DNA of 64,000 bases from Lactobacillus kullabergensis (GTDB taxonomy: Bacteria; Bacillota; Bacilli; Lactobacillales; Lactobacillaceae): NCBI RefSeq assembly GCF_000967195.1, contig NZ_KQ033871.1, positions 900,401 through 964,400 on the forward strand, read 5' to 3'. Shown here in pieces: positions 29,506 through 39,997 of this stretch. Position numbers and translations under genes: made by a program. Under the pieces are notes generated by a model, which ran no database searches, was not told the DNA's origin, and saw nothing but the letters and a program-made list of their open reading frames with translations. Positions within the stretch are counted from its first letter, which is position 1, and every line of letters begins with the position of its first letter.

Positions 29506-30822
29506 ATGCCAGAAAAAGTAACTGTAATTGGAGGCGGTCTGGCCGGAAGTGAGGCAGCCTGGCAACTAGCAAAGCGTGGAATTGCTGTCGATTTTTACGA
29601 AATGCGTCCTAAAAAAATGACCCCGGCGCATAAAACAGACAAGCTGGCTGAATTGGTGTGCACAAACTCAATGCGTTCAAATCAGTTATCTAATGCTGTA
29701 GGTTTATTAAAAGAAGAAATGCGTCAGCTTGATTCGCTTATTATGGCAGCTGCTGATCATTCCCAGGTACCTGCTGGTGGAGCATTAGCAGTTGACAGAG
29801 AGCAGTTCAGTGATTATGTCACAAGCAAGCTGCTGGCTCTGCCAAATATTAATTTTCATAATGAAGAGATTACCCAGATTCCGCAAGATTGTATTGCAAT
29901 TATTGCTACTGGTCCCTTGACAAGTGATAAACTGGCTGAAGAGATACAAAAATTTTCAGGCAATGAAAGCCTGCATTTTTTTGATGCAGCGGCACCTATA
30001 ATTGCTGCTGATTCGATTGATATGGATATCGTCTATAAAAAATCTCGTTATGACAAAGGTGAAGCTGCATATTTAAATTGTCCTATGACAAAGCAAGAAT
30101 ATGAAAACTTTGCTCAAGAATTGATTAGTGCAGAAACTGCAGAAGTACACAGCTTTGAAAATAGTGAGGTTTTTGAGGGCTGTATGCCGATTGAAGTGAT
30201 GGCGAAAAGAGGCATGAAAACCATGCTTTTTGGTCCCCTTAAACCTGTAGGACTGGAAAACCCAGCTACTGGAAAAACTCCTTATGCTGTTGTTCAGCTT
30301 AGACAAGATAATGCTGTAGCCTCGATGTATAATATCGTCGGCTTCCAGACTCACCTAAAATATGGTGAACAAAAACGAGTTTTTGCCATGATTCCAGGTC
30401 TTGCTCATGCTCGTTTTATCAGGTATGGCAAAATGCATCGCAACACGTATATGGCTTCTCCAGCTGTATTATCTGCCTCATATGAAGCAAAAAAGCAGCC
30501 AGGTCTATTCTTTGCAGGACAAGTGACTGGAGTCGAAGGATATGTTGAAAGTGCTGGCAGTGGTCTGGTTTCAGGGATTAACGCTGCTAGAAGAGCAAGT
30601 GGACAAGAACCGGTTGCTTTTCCTAAACTAACAGCTTTAGGATCAATGGCTAATTACGTAACTACTGCTGACATCAAGCATTTTCAACCTATGAATGCCA
30701 GTTTTGCATTAATTCCGGGACTTGAAGGTTCCAAAGTGCGCAACAAGAAAGAGCGCCACTTAAAAATCAGCCAACGCGGTCTAGAATGTCTTAAGGAATT
30801 TCAACAGGAAGTGCTGCATTAA
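29506..30822 (+). CDS. trmFO: Folate/FAD-dependent tRNA (uracil-54-C5)-methyltransferase TrmFO
   Basis: A 438-residue flavoprotein that makes ribothymidine 54 in tRNA using methylene-tetrahydrofolate. The FAD-binding motif [11 protein letters not shown] is at 8-18, and the family signatures [12 protein letters not shown] and [11 protein letters not shown] (with the conserved catalytic Cys region in [11 protein letters not shown]) are present. It heads the trmFO-xerC-hslV-hslU cluster also found in Bacillus before codY. Confidence 0.96.
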   Translation: MPEKVTVIGGGLAGSEAAWQLAKRGIAVDFYEMRPKKMTPAHKTDKLAELVCTNSMRSNQLSNAVGLLKEEMRQLDSLIMAAADHSQVPAGGALAVDREQFSDYVTSKLLALPNINFHNEEITQIPQDCIAIIATGPLTSDKLAEEIQKFSGNESLHFFDAAAPIIAADSIDMDIVYKKSRYDKGEAAYLNCPMTKQEYENFAQELISAETAEVHSFENSEVFEGCMPIEVMAKRGMKTMLFGPLKPVGLENPATGKTPYAVVQLRQDNAVASMYNIVGFQTHLKYGEQKRVFAMIPGLAHARFIRYGKMHRNTYMASPAVLSASYEAKKQPGLFFAGQVTGVEGYVESAGSGLVSGINAARRASGQEPVAFPKLTALGSMANYVTTADIKHFQPMNASFALIPGLEGSKVRNKKERHLKISQRGLECLKEFQQEVLH

Positions 30823-30823
30823 G

Positions 30824-31753
30824 ATGGATGCTGGAAAAGACAAACTGATAAAGCTGTTTACCTCATATTTGCGTATTGAACGTCAATATAGTCCCAAAAC
30901 AATAATGTCTTATCAAACGGATTTGCTGGAAGCAAAAAAATTTTGGCAGGAAAATGGCGGCTTTAATGGTTGGTCAAAAATAAACAGACGTGATGTTGAA
31001 ATTTTTTTACAAAACTTAACAGAACGCAAATTAGCGCGTTCGACGCAGTCGCGTAAAATGTCTAGCCTCAGGTCGTTTTATCACTTTTTAACTAGACGAA
31101 AAATTGTTAAAATAGATCCAGCGCAAACAATTGTTTTGCGCACTAAAGAACGAAAGTTACCCCAGTTTTTTTATGCACCAGAAATGAAACAAGTATTTGA
31201 CTCTTTAAGTGGAAATGAACCCTTGACTTTACGTAATTTAGCATTAATTGAATTGTTTTATACTACTGGGATGAGGGTTAGCGAAGTAAGCAACTTAACA
31301 AGAAAGCAAGTAGATTTAGATTTAAAGATAATTCTGGTACACGGTAAAGGTAATAAAGACAGATACGTTGCGTTTGATGATAAAACTAAAGCCGCGTTAG
31401 TTAATTATTGGGAAAATGGTCGCGATCAACTTGTAAAAGGTGATGACAGTTCAGATTATGTCTTTTTAAATAATAAAGGCAAACCATTAACGGATCGTGG
31501 CATCGAGTATATTATGCAAAGGGTTTTTAATAAGGCTGGCATTAATGGTAAGGTACACCCGCACGAATTGCGACATTCATTTGCTACGGCAATGTTGAAT
31601 AACGGCGCAGATTTACGCAGTGTACAGGAACTTTTGGGTCATGACAATTTATCTACCACACAAATATACACTCACGTGACTATGAGCAACTTACAGGCAA
31701 ATTATGAAAAATACTTCACTCGCAATGATAAGAAAGATGAGGCAAAAAAATGA
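30824..31753 (+). CDS. xerC: Tyrosine recombinase XerC (CodV)
   Basis: A 309-residue Xer recombinase, the partner of XerD at dif. Catalytic residues are R151 (GMRVSE), K175 (GKGNKDR), H247 and R250 (HELRH), H273 (LGHDN) and nucleophile Y282 (IYTHV). Its location between trmFO and hslV identifies it as XerC rather than a phage integrase. Its stop overlaps hslV by four bases (ATGA). It starts one base after the trmFO stop. Confidence 0.95.
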   Translation: MDAGKDKLIKLFTSYLRIERQYSPKTIMSYQTDLLEAKKFWQENGGFNGWSKINRRDVEIFLQNLTERKLARSTQSRKMSSLRSFYHFLTRRKIVKIDPAQTIVLRTKERKLPQFFYAPEMKQVFDSLSGNEPLTLRNLALIELFYTTGMRVSEVSNLTRKQVDLDLKIILVHGKGNKDRYVAFDDKTKAALVNYWENGRDQLVKGDDSSDYVFLNNKGKPLTDRGIEYIMQRVFNKAGINGKVHPHELRHSFATAMLNNGADLRSVQELLGHDNLSTTQIYTHVTMSNLQANYEKYFTRNDKKDEAKK

Positions 31754-32274
31754 CAACAATATGTTCAGTAAAATTTAATGGTAAAACTGCAATTGCAGGA
31801 GATGGACAGGTAACCCTGGGTGAAAAAGTAATTGCAAAATCTACCGCTAAAAAGATTAGACGAATTTATCATGATCAGGTAGTAATTGGTTTTGCTGGAG
31901 GCGTAGCCGATGCAGTCAGTTTGCAAGATATGCTTGAAGGTAAATTGGAAGCTTTTGGGGGTGATTTGCGCAGAGCTGCTGTGGAAATGGCTCAAGCCTG
32001 GCGCAAAGATGCCACCCTGCAAAAACTGGAGGCAATGCTTATTGCTTTTAATGAAAAAGATCTTTTATTAATTTCTGGCAATGGTGAAGTGCTTGAACCA
32101 GATGAAAATGTAGTTGCAATTGGTTCTGGTGGGAACTTTGCGCAGGCTGCAGCCATTGCAATGACCAGACATTCGTCCAATATGAGTGCCAGCGAAATTG
32201 CTCATGAAGCTGTTGAAATAGCTTCCGGAATTGATATTTTTACTGATAATCAGATTATCACTGACGAATTGTAA
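31750..32274 (+). CDS. hslV: ATP-dependent protease subunit HslV (ClpQ)
   Basis: A 174-residue proteasome-like peptidase. After Met removal the N-terminus is TTICSVKF, giving the nucleophilic Thr1; IAGDGQVTLG is the family signature. It assembles as double hexameric rings capped by HslU. Unlike B. subtilis ClpQ, which uses serine, this one keeps threonine. The gene is coupled to xerC and followed by hslU. Confidence 0.96.
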   Translation: MTTICSVKFNGKTAIAGDGQVTLGEKVIAKSTAKKIRRIYHDQVVIGFAGGVADAVSLQDMLEGKLEAFGGDLRRAAVEMAQAWRKDATLQKLEAMLIAFNEKDLLLISGNGEVLEPDENVVAIGSGGNFAQAAAIAMTRHSSNMSASEIAHEAVEIASGIDIFTDNQIITDEL

Positions 32275-32295
32275 AAAACGAGGCAGATAAATAGT

Positions 32296-33705
32296 ATGGA
32301 AACAAAAACACCAAAGCAAATTGTTAATTTACTTAATGAATACATTATAGGTCAAGATGAAGCTAAAAAAGCAGTTGCTGTTGCTCTTTATAATCGTTAT
32401 CGCAGAATGCAGCTGCCAAAAAAAATGCAGGAAGATATCACACCTAAAAACCTGTTAATGGCAGGCCCCACAGGTGTCGGTAAAACCGAAATTGCCAGAA
32501 GATTAGCAGCGATTGTTAATGCGCCATTTGTAAAAGTCGAAGCTACAAAATTTACTGAAGTTGGTTATGTTGGTCGTGACGTTGAATCAATGGTGCGCGA
32601 TTTGGTAAATGAAGCAGTGCGCATGGAAGAAAAAGATCAATTTGACCGTGTTCGCACTCAAGCAACTAAAGAAGCCAATAAAATTTTAGTACGTTTGCTT
32701 GTTCCCGGAATCAAGCAGGACAAAAGAAAAAATCAGATGCAGGAATGGCAAGATATGATGTCAATGCTCATGTCAGGAGGTCAGAACAATGATCAGTCTT
32801 CTGACGCAGACCAGGAAGAAATAACGGATGATGTCCGCAATCAGCGTCTTACTGTATCTGAGCAGTTAAACAAAGGCCTGCTTGAAAATCGTGAAGTCAC
32901 TATCAACGTTGAGCAGGCTCCCAAAGTCAATCCAATGGGTGATATGATGGGCCAAATGGGAATCGATTTGAGTTCAATGCTTAACGATTTGGTTCCTAAA
33001 AAGAAAATTAAGCGTACATTGGCAGTAAAAGATGCCCGGGAAGTTTTAATTCAACAAGAATCCCGCAAGATGATTGATTATGACTCCCTTTATCAAAAAG
33101 CTATTGAGCGTACGGCAAACAACGGTATTATTTTTATTGATGAAATTGATAAAATTACTGCTGGCAATAAGAAAACTTCTGGTGAAGTATCACGTGAAGG
33201 TGTGCAAAGAGATATTTTACCAATTGTAGAGGGTTCTACTGTTCAAACTAAATATGGTCCTGTAGCAACTGATCACATACTTTTTATTGCTGCTGGAGCA
33301 TTTTCTGAATCTAAGCCAAGTGATTTAATTCCTGAATTGCAAGGCCGTTTTCCAATTAGGGTTGAACTCAATGCTTTAACAAAAGACGATTTTGTCAAGA
33401 TTCTCAAGGATCCTGAAGATTCACTTTTAGAACAATATGTAGCCTTGATGAAAGCTGACGGAATCAAATTAGTCTTTACGCAAGAAGCAGTTGATCGAAT
33501 TGCTCAAATTGCATATGACGTAAACCAGGGAACTGATAACATTGGTGCCAGAAGATTGTCAACAATTCTTGAGAAGCTGCTGGAGGATGTTTTGTATGAA
33601 GGTCCAGATATGTCTATGGGTGAAATTACGGTGACTGAAGCGTACGTTAACGAAAAACTTAGTGATATAATAACAAATAAAGATTTAACTAAGTTCATTC
33701 TTTAA
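32296..33705 (+). CDS. hslU: ATP-dependent protease ATPase subunit HslU (ClpY)
   Basis: A 469-residue AAA+ unfoldase that feeds HslV. Walker A is GPTGVGKTE (57-65), the pore-loop region is KFTEVGYVGRDVE, Walker B is IIFIDEIDKI near 273, and the C-terminal sensor region has GARRL. An inserted I domain (about 115-240) carries the Met- and Gln-rich stretch seen in other HslU. Length is normal. Confidence 0.97.
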   Translation: METKTPKQIVNLLNEYIIGQDEAKKAVAVALYNRYRRMQLPKKMQEDITPKNLLMAGPTGVGKTEIARRLAAIVNAPFVKVEATKFTEVGYVGRDVESMVRDLVNEAVRMEEKDQFDRVRTQATKEANKILVRLLVPGIKQDKRKNQMQEWQDMMSMLMSGGQNNDQSSDADQEEITDDVRNQRLTVSEQLNKGLLENREVTINVEQAPKVNPMGDMMGQMGIDLSSMLNDLVPKKKIKRTLAVKDAREVLIQQESRKMIDYDSLYQKAIERTANNGIIFIDEIDKITAGNKKTSGEVSREGVQRDILPIVEGSTVQTKYGPVATDHILFIAAGAFSESKPSDLIPELQGRFPIRVELNALTKDDFVKILKDPEDSLLEQYVALMKADGIKLVFTQEAVDRIAQIAYDVNQGTDNIGARRLSTILEKLLEDVLYEGPDMSMGEITVTEAYVNEKLSDIITNKDLTKFIL

Positions 33706-33723
33706 CAAAGGTGATGATTATGC

Positions 33724-34614
33724 ATGGATTACACTATCAAAAATAGCATCTTACAGGTCAAAATTGCCAGTAAAGGTGCTGAAGTTCAAAGTGTGAAAAG
33801 TTTACATAGCGGTTATGAATATATTTGGCAAGCTGATCCTGAAGTTTGGAAGAGACATGCTCCTGTACTCTTTCCTATTGTGGGGAAACTTAAAGATGAT
33901 GAATATACTTATCAGGGGAAAACATACCACTTATCTCAGCATGGCTTTGCACGTGATTTAGAGTTTAAAGTTGAACGACATACAGAGGAAAGCATCACTT
34001 TTTTACTGACGGATTCTGCAGAAACCAGGGAAGTTTATCCATTCAAATTTGAATTGCGTGTGAACTATAACTTGCTTAATAATCTGCTGGAAGAGAATTT
34101 TTCTGTCATTAATAAGTCAGATGGTGAAATGATTTTTGGCATTGGTGGACATCCCGGATTTAACATTCCCACAAGCAAGACTTTGTCTAAGGAAGATTTT
34201 TACTTCAGTACTAAGCCTTCTCGTGCGCGCGTTCGTATTCCTCTTAAAGGAGCATTTTTAGACTGGCCTAATCGATCTCTGGCCTCGACCAATAGTTTGA
34301 TTACCCTGAGTGATCATCTGTTTAAAGATGATGCTTTGATTTTTCAAATGCGTGGACACGACAACCGAGTATCTTTAAGAACAGATGCCAATAATTTTCA
34401 TGTAAATGTTTGGTTAAGGGATGCTCCTTTTGTAGGTGTGTGGTCCCAATATCCTAAGTCTGCAGATTATGTCTGTATTGAACCCTGGTGGGGCATAGCT
34501 GACCGCAGTGACACTAATCAAAAATTAGAAGAAAAATACGGCATGAATCACCTTGAAGCTGGTGGCACTTTTACGGCTGGTTTTAGTATGGCTTTTCATG
34601 ATCAAGATGAATGA
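33724..34614 (+). CDS. Aldose 1-epimerase family protein (GalM/LacX-like)
   Basis: A 296-residue beta-sandwich mutarotase-type protein. GGHPGFNIP and WRxx-type C-terminal CIEPWWG resemble the YihR/LacX branch of the galactose mutarotase superfamily. It should interconvert sugar anomers, but the substrate is not evident and it is not beside sugar-utilisation genes. AAAGGTGAT lies before the ATG. Confidence 0.85.
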   Translation: MDYTIKNSILQVKIASKGAEVQSVKSLHSGYEYIWQADPEVWKRHAPVLFPIVGKLKDDEYTYQGKTYHLSQHGFARDLEFKVERHTEESITFLLTDSAETREVYPFKFELRVNYNLLNNLLEENFSVINKSDGEMIFGIGGHPGFNIPTSKTLSKEDFYFSTKPSRARVRIPLKGAFLDWPNRSLASTNSLITLSDHLFKDDALIFQMRGHDNRVSLRTDANNFHVNVWLRDAPFVGVWSQYPKSADYVCIEPWWGIADRSDTNQKLEEKYGMNHLEAGGTFTAGFSMAFHDQDE

Positions 34615-34639
34615 GTATAAAAATAAATTATTTAGGTTG

Positions 34640-34668
34640 AAAAGAAAGCCTCGAGGCTTTCTTTTTTT
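34640..34668 (+). terminator. Terminator after the hslVU/epimerase genes
   Basis: GAAAGCCTC pairs perfectly with GAGGCTTTC; A-run before and T-run after. Confidence 0.92.
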
Positions 34669-34700
34669 ACAGTTCCCTGTTAACTCAAGCAAAAGCTTTC

Positions 34701-34729
34701 TTGCGAACTAATGTTCTTATGTCTATAAT
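34701..34729 (+). promoter_or_regulatory. Near-consensus promoter directed into plsY antisense
   Basis: TTGCGA (34701-34706), a 17-base spacer, TATAAT (34724-34729). The transcript would begin near 34736 and run opposite to plsY. No short coding frame follows, and parE starts 770 bases on with its own promoter-like sequence. Confidence 0.45.
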
Positions 34730-34757
34730 AAAATAGCTAGCTGAAATCGCTAGCCAT
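34727..34757 (-). terminator. Terminator of plsY
   Basis: On the minus strand GGCTAGC pairs with GCTAGCT around GATTTCA, followed by ATTTTATT. Confidence 0.65.
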
Positions 34758-34774
34758 ACTTATCTGATATACAA

Positions 34775-35410
34775 TCATAATTTATGGTGTCTTTTCTTAT
34801 ACCAGTACCATAAACCAAAGGGAATGATATTCTCTTGATGGTGCAATAATCGTTTAATATTGCTTCTGTGACGAATAAATAAGATAATCATGATGCAGCC
34901 CACGATAATTTCAAGATAAATATCGTGAAAGAAGAAAGTTACAATGAATATTAAGACAACTGCAATTAAACTGGACAGACTGACATAAGACGTGATAAAA
35001 ACCAATGGTAAGAAAATGAGAGCACAGACGCCAAAGAATTTTAGGTTATAGCCCAAGAAAAGCCCGGCACTAGTTGCTACAGCCTTACCACCTTTAAATT
35101 TTAGAAAGATGGAACATGTGTGTCCCAGGATGGCTAATCCCCCTGAAATTAACAAAAAATATTTAGGGGCATTGATATGAAAAATTCTAGGCAAATTTGT
35201 GGCTAACGTTCCCTTGAGGACATCAACAATGAGAACCACACTGCCTGCAAATGGTCCAAAAACGCGAAAAGAGTTAGTGGTTCCGATATTGCCAGAGCCA
35301 TAATTTCTAATATCTTCTGCAAAAAATACCTTGCCAACGATCACGCCAGTAGGAAACGAACCTATTAAATATGCTAGAATAAATATCAGAATTAAATTTA
35401 AATTTATCAT
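34775..35410 (-). CDS. plsY: Acyl-phosphate glycerol-3-phosphate acyltransferase PlsY
   Basis: A 211-residue membrane enzyme that puts the first acyl chain on glycerol 3-phosphate in phospholipid synthesis. The phosphate-binding motif YGSGNIGTTNSFR (36-48) and the second motif FKGGKAVATSAG are intact, with five or more membrane segments. A His/Arg-rich C-terminal tail follows. It is divergent from parE, the usual arrangement in Bacilli. Confidence 0.95.
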   Translation of the reverse strand: MINLNLILIFILAYLIGSFPTGVIVGKVFFAEDIRNYGSGNIGTTNSFRVFGPFAGSVVLIVDVLKGTLATNLPRIFHINAPKYFLLISGGLAILGHTCSIFLKFKGGKAVATSAGLFLGYNLKFFGVCALIFLPLVFITSYVSLSSLIAVVLIFIVTFFFHDIYLEIIVGCIMIILFIRHRSNIKRLLHHQENIIPFGLWYWYKKRHHKL

Positions 35411-35453
35411 GTATATCCTGCTCTCTTAAAGTCTAATGCTATTTTATCAGAGT

Positions 35454-35481
35454 TTACAAAGTATGAGGATTAAAATAATAA
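35454..35481 (+). promoter_or_regulatory. Candidate promoter of parE-parC
   Basis: TTTACA (35454-35459), a 16-base spacer, TAATAA (35476-35481). A weak match but well placed. Confidence 0.35.
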
Positions 35482-35506
35482 ATGATTTTTAACTGGAGGA
35501 GTCTAT

Positions 35507-37465
35507 TTGACTAAAACAAGTAAAAAAACAAATTCTTATGATGACTCATCAATTCAGATTCTTCATGGTCTGGAAGCTGTGCGGAAAAGGCCAGGTATGT
35601 ATATTGGATCAACTGATGTTCATGGTCTTAATCAGCTTGTCTATGAAATTGTAGATAATTCAGTAGATGAGGCAATGGCCGGATTTGGTAAAGAAATTGA
35701 CGTAACGATTCATAAAGATAACAGTGTGACGGTACGTGATTTTGGTCGTGGGATGCCTACAGGCATGCATAAATCTGGTAAGCCTACAATTGAAGTTATC
35801 TTGACTGTCTTGCATGCTGGTGGTAAATTTACCGAACAAAATTATAAGACTTCTGGCGGACTTCATGGAGTAGGTTCCTCTGTCGTTAATGCTCTTTCCA
35901 GTTATATGGATGTTAAAGTTATACGGGATGGAATTGCATACGAAGAAGAGTTTAAAGATGGTGGTCATCCCGTTGGTACATTGAAGCGCTTAGGTAAAAC
36001 TAAGGAACCTACTGGTACCACCATTACTTTTAAACCAGATGAAAAAATTTTTTCGACTATTAAATATAAATATGAAACTATTCAAGAACGCATACGTGAA
36101 TCAGCTTTCTTGCTTAAAGGTGTGCGCTTTGTCTTAGTAGATGAGCGTGATCCCCAACATCATGATGATTTTAAATATGATGATGGTATTAAAGCTTTTG
36201 TATCCTATCTGAATGAAGGTAAAGATACTTTAAGCGATATTTTTTATTTTTCCGGTAAACAGGACGAAATTGAGGTTGAGTTTAGCGGACAATATAGTGA
36301 CAGTTATTCCGAAAACTTGGTTTCTTTTGTAAATAATGTGCGTACATCAGATGGTGGCAGTCATGAAGTAGGTGCACGAAGTGGCTTTACTCGTGCTTTT
36401 AATGATTATGCCAAAAAACAAGGACTGTTAGGTAAGAAAGACAAAAATATTGATGGCTCTGATTACCGTGAAGGTTTAAGCGCTGTTTTATCAGTTAAAA
36501 TTCCAGAAGAGCTATTAGAGTTTGAAGGGCAGACCAAGGGCAAACTGGGAACTCCTCAAGCTAGATCAGTTGTTGATGCAATTGTTTATGAAAAAATGTC
36601 ATATTACCTAATGGAAAAAGGTGAACTGGCACAAGAGCTGGTGAAAAAAGCACAAAGAGCAAGGGATGCTCGTGAAGCTGCGAAAAAGGCTCGTAACGAG
36701 AGTAGAAATGGCAAAAAACGCCATAAAAAAGAAGTCCTGTCTGGTAAACTAACACCGGCGCAGTCTCGTAATCCAAAAAAGAATGAACTTTTTCTGGTTG
36801 AGGGGGACTCTGCTGGTGGTTCCGCAAAGCAGGGACGAGATCGTAAGTTCCAGGCAATATTACCTTTACGGGGGAAAGTTTTAAACACCCAAAAAGCAAA
36901 ATTGCAGGACATATTTAAAAATGAAGAAATTAACACCATGATTTACACCATTGGTGCTGGAGTAGGTGCTGAATTTAAAGTAGAAGATTCAAATTACGAT
37001 AAAGTAATCATCATGACGGATGCCGATGATGATGGTGCCCATATTCAGATTTTGTTATTAACCTTTTTCTATCGTTATATGAGGCCAATGATTGAACATG
37101 GTAAAGTTTATATCGCTTTACCTCCTCTTTATCGCTTGCAAAAAGGTCGCGGCAAAAAGGCTCAGGTAAAGTACTCCTGGACTGATGAAGAACTTGCTGC
37201 CGATGAAAAGAAAATGGGTCGTGGTTATGCTTTACAACGGTTCAAAGGTCTGGGAGAGATGAATGCTGAACAGTTGTGGCGAACAACAATGGATCCAGAA
37301 ACAAGGCTGCTTATTCGGGTAAAAATTGACGATGCTGCCTTGGCTGAGCGCCGTGTGACCACATTAATGGGTGACAAAGCAGGTGCAAGGCGAAAGTGGA
37401 TTGAAGAAAACGTTAAGTTCAGATTAGGGGATAATGTTTCAATCCTGGAAGAAGAAAATGAATAA
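35507..37465 (+). CDS. parE: DNA topoisomerase IV subunit B
   Basis: A 652-residue GHKL ATPase subunit of topoisomerase IV, which unlinks replicated chromosomes. The ATP site has EIVDNSVDEAMAG and GLHGVGSSVVNALS; the TOPRIM domain has LVEGDSAGGSAKQGRD and MTDADDDGAHI. The start codon is TTG after TGGAGGAG. It forms an operon with parC 15 bases downstream. Its closeness to the inferred terminus suits its decatenation role, though that may be chance. Confidence 0.97.
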   Translation: MTKTSKKTNSYDDSSIQILHGLEAVRKRPGMYIGSTDVHGLNQLVYEIVDNSVDEAMAGFGKEIDVTIHKDNSVTVRDFGRGMPTGMHKSGKPTIEVILTVLHAGGKFTEQNYKTSGGLHGVGSSVVNALSSYMDVKVIRDGIAYEEEFKDGGHPVGTLKRLGKTKEPTGTTITFKPDEKIFSTIKYKYETIQERIRESAFLLKGVRFVLVDERDPQHHDDFKYDDGIKAFVSYLNEGKDTLSDIFYFSGKQDEIEVEFSGQYSDSYSENLVSFVNNVRTSDGGSHEVGARSGFTRAFNDYAKKQGLLGKKDKNIDGSDYREGLSAVLSVKIPEELLEFEGQTKGKLGTPQARSVVDAIVYEKMSYYLMEKGELAQELVKKAQRARDAREAAKKARNESRNGKKRHKKEVLSGKLTPAQSRNPKKNELFLVEGDSAGGSAKQGRDRKFQAILPLRGKVLNTQKAKLQDIFKNEEINTMIYTIGAGVGAEFKVEDSNYDKVIIMTDADDDGAHIQILLLTFFYRYMRPMIEHGKVYIALPPLYRLQKGRGKKAQVKYSWTDEELAADEKKMGRGYALQRFKGLGEMNAEQLWRTTMDPETRLLIRVKIDDAALAERRVTTLMGDKAGARRKWIEENVKFRLGDNVSILEEENE

Positions 37466-37480
37466 AGAGGTTTTTAATTA

Positions 37481-39934
37481 ATGGCTACAAAAGAACGAAT
37501 TCGTGAAATGCCCCTTGAGCAAGTCATGGGTGAGCGATTTGGCAGATATTCCAAATATATTATCCAAGAGCGTGCCTTGCCAGATATTCGTGATGGTTTG
37601 AAACCAGTGCAAAGAAGAATCCTTTACGCTATGTTTCAAGATAATAATACATATGACAAGCCATTCAAAAAGGCGGCTAAAGCGGTGGGTAATATCATGG
37701 GTAATTTTCATCCCCACGGTGACAGTTCCATTTATGGTGCCCTGGTTCACCTTTCTCAAGACTGGAAAATGCGCGAACCACTAATTGAAATGCACGGTAA
37801 CAATGGTTCAATGGATGGCGATGGTCCCGCTGCAATGCGTTATACCGAATCACGTTTAAGCAAGATTTCCAACATGTTACTGCAAGATATTGATAAAGAT
37901 ACAGTCAACATGGTTTTGAACTTCGATGATACTGAGTATGAGCCAACGGTTTTACCAGTTCGGTTTCCTAATTTATTAGTTAATGGTTCTACAGGTATTT
38001 CGGCTGGTTACGCTACCGAGATTCCACCGCATAACTTAGCAGAAGTAATTGATGCTACTATTTATTTACTTAAAAATCCCGATGCTAAACTAGATGATTT
38101 AATGCATTTTGTTAAAGGTCCTGATTTTCCTACAGGTGCCATTGTTTTAGGACAAAAAGGATTACGTGAAGCCTATGAAACGGGTCGAGGACGCATTCAG
38201 GTAAGAGCAAAAAGTTCAATTCAGGAAATTAGAGGCCATCGCGAAGAAATTGTTATTACTGAGATTCCTTTTGCTGTTAATAAAGCTTTGTTAGTAAAAA
38301 AGATGGATGAGATCCGCTTAAACAGAGAGATTGATGGTATAGCGGAAGTGCGTGATGAAACTGACCGTCATGGTTTATCAATCGTAGTAGAGTTAAAAAA
38401 GGGTGCTGATGCACAAAATATTCTGAATTATTTATTCAAGAATACTGAATTGCAAGTTTCCTATAACTTTAATATGGTTGCCATTGATCATATGACTCCC
38501 ATGCAAGTTGGTTTAAAGCATATATTGTCTTCGTACTTAGAACATGAAAAAGATGTAGTAATCAAGAGAACCAAATTTGATTTAAATAAAGCTGAAGAGC
38601 GTCTGGAAATTATTCAGGGTTTGATTCACGCCATGGATATTTTGGACAATGTAATTAAGGTAATTCGAGCTTCTAAAAATAAAGCAGAGGCAAAGAAAAA
38701 TATATCAGATAAGTTCAAGTTTACTGCACGGCAAGCAGAAGCAATTGTGTCTTTACAGCTATATAGATTAACTAACACTGACGTTGATGCTTTGGTTAAA
38801 GAGCAAAGCGAACTAAACGAAAAAATAGCTCGTTTTAAAGAACTTTTGTCTAATAAAAAGATCTTAGATAAAGAAATAATTAAGGAATTAACGACAGTTA
38901 AGAAGGAATTTGGCAATCCACGGCGCACTGAAATTTCATCTGAAACCGCTAAGATTCAAATTGATGAAAAAGCATTAGTGGCAGATGAGCAAGTACGTGT
39001 TTTAATCAGTCGTGATGGTTACTTAAAGAGGTCATCTATTCGTTCCTGGCAATCTAGTGATGATGAGGATAATGGTTTGCCGAGTGGGGATGACGTTGTA
39101 TTCGAAAAGACTCTGTCAACGTTAACTAATTTATATTTATTCACTGACCGTGGTAATGTCATTTTTAGACCAGTAAATGAATTAGTCGAAACGAAGTGGA
39201 AAGAAACCGGTCAGCATTTGTCTCAGGAAATTGGCTTAAGCGAGAATGAGAACATCATTCGCGTCTTTGATTTTGAACAATTAAACCAAAAACTAAACTT
39301 TTTAATGGCAACTAATGATGGTTATATAAAACAATTGGAACTAAGTAATCTCCAGCCTACTAGAACTTACCGTTCACGCGCAATTACTGCAATGAAAATG
39401 AAAAAAACAGACAGTAAGGTTGTTCGTGTTGATTTAGTAAAACCTGAAAGTAATAAAGAGATTATTTTATTTACGCATAAAGCTTATGCTGTCCGCTATG
39501 ATTTGACTGAAATTCCTGCATCTGGTGCCAAATCGTTTGGAGTCAAATCTGTGAATTTAAAGGATGAAGACTATGTGGTTTCGTATATAGTCATAAATCC
39601 TGATTATCTTAATTTAATTCGCATAGGTATTATTACACAAAGAGGAGCTTTTAAGCAGTTTAGGGCTGGGCTAGTCAATAAAGTATCCCGTGCCAAACGA
39701 GGAGTATTAGTTTTAAGGGAACTTAAAACTAAGCCGCACCGTGTTGCTGCTGTTACTTCGTATGGCCAAGACCATACCCTGCTGATAACAACAACAAGTA
39801 GACGGCATATAAAGATTTCGACTTGTGATTATCCTTTGGGTGACAGATATTCTAATGGTTCTTTTGTATTAGATACGACAAGTGACGGTCATCCAGTTAA
39901 TATAAAATTGGGAAGGCCTTTAAGAGCAGAATAA
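37481..39934 (+). CDS. parC: DNA topoisomerase IV subunit A
   Basis: An 817-residue breakage-reunion subunit. The active-site tyrosine is Y121 in MRYTESRL, and the quinolone-pocket region GDSSIYGA is wild-type-like (HPHGDSSIYGAL). The C-terminal beta-pinwheel (about 495-810) is present. It lacks a gyrase-type GQRGGKG box, consistent with ParC rather than GyrA. No clear terminator follows. Confidence 0.97.
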   Translation: MATKERIREMPLEQVMGERFGRYSKYIIQERALPDIRDGLKPVQRRILYAMFQDNNTYDKPFKKAAKAVGNIMGNFHPHGDSSIYGALVHLSQDWKMREPLIEMHGNNGSMDGDGPAAMRYTESRLSKISNMLLQDIDKDTVNMVLNFDDTEYEPTVLPVRFPNLLVNGSTGISAGYATEIPPHNLAEVIDATIYLLKNPDAKLDDLMHFVKGPDFPTGAIVLGQKGLREAYETGRGRIQVRAKSSIQEIRGHREEIVITEIPFAVNKALLVKKMDEIRLNREIDGIAEVRDETDRHGLSIVVELKKGADAQNILNYLFKNTELQVSYNFNMVAIDHMTPMQVGLKHILSSYLEHEKDVVIKRTKFDLNKAEERLEIIQGLIHAMDILDNVIKVIRASKNKAEAKKNISDKFKFTARQAEAIVSLQLYRLTNTDVDALVKEQSELNEKIARFKELLSNKKILDKEIIKELTTVKKEFGNPRRTEISSETAKIQIDEKALVADEQVRVLISRDGYLKRSSIRSWQSSDDEDNGLPSGDDVVFEKTLSTLTNLYLFTDRGNVIFRPVNELVETKWKETGQHLSQEIGLSENENIIRVFDFEQLNQKLNFLMATNDGYIKQLELSNLQPTRTYRSRAITAMKMKKTDSKVVRVDLVKPESNKEIILFTHKAYAVRYDLTEIPASGAKSFGVKSVNLKDEDYVVSYIVINPDYLNLIRIGIITQRGAFKQFRAGLVNKVSRAKRGVLVLRELKTKPHRVAAVTSYGQDHTLLITTTSRRHIKISTCDYPLGDRYSNGSFVLDTTSDGHPVNIKLGRPLRAE

Positions 39935-39997
39935 ATTTTTATTTATTTAATGATATTAATAATTTATGGAAGGGCTTCAACAGATTTAAATATTACT

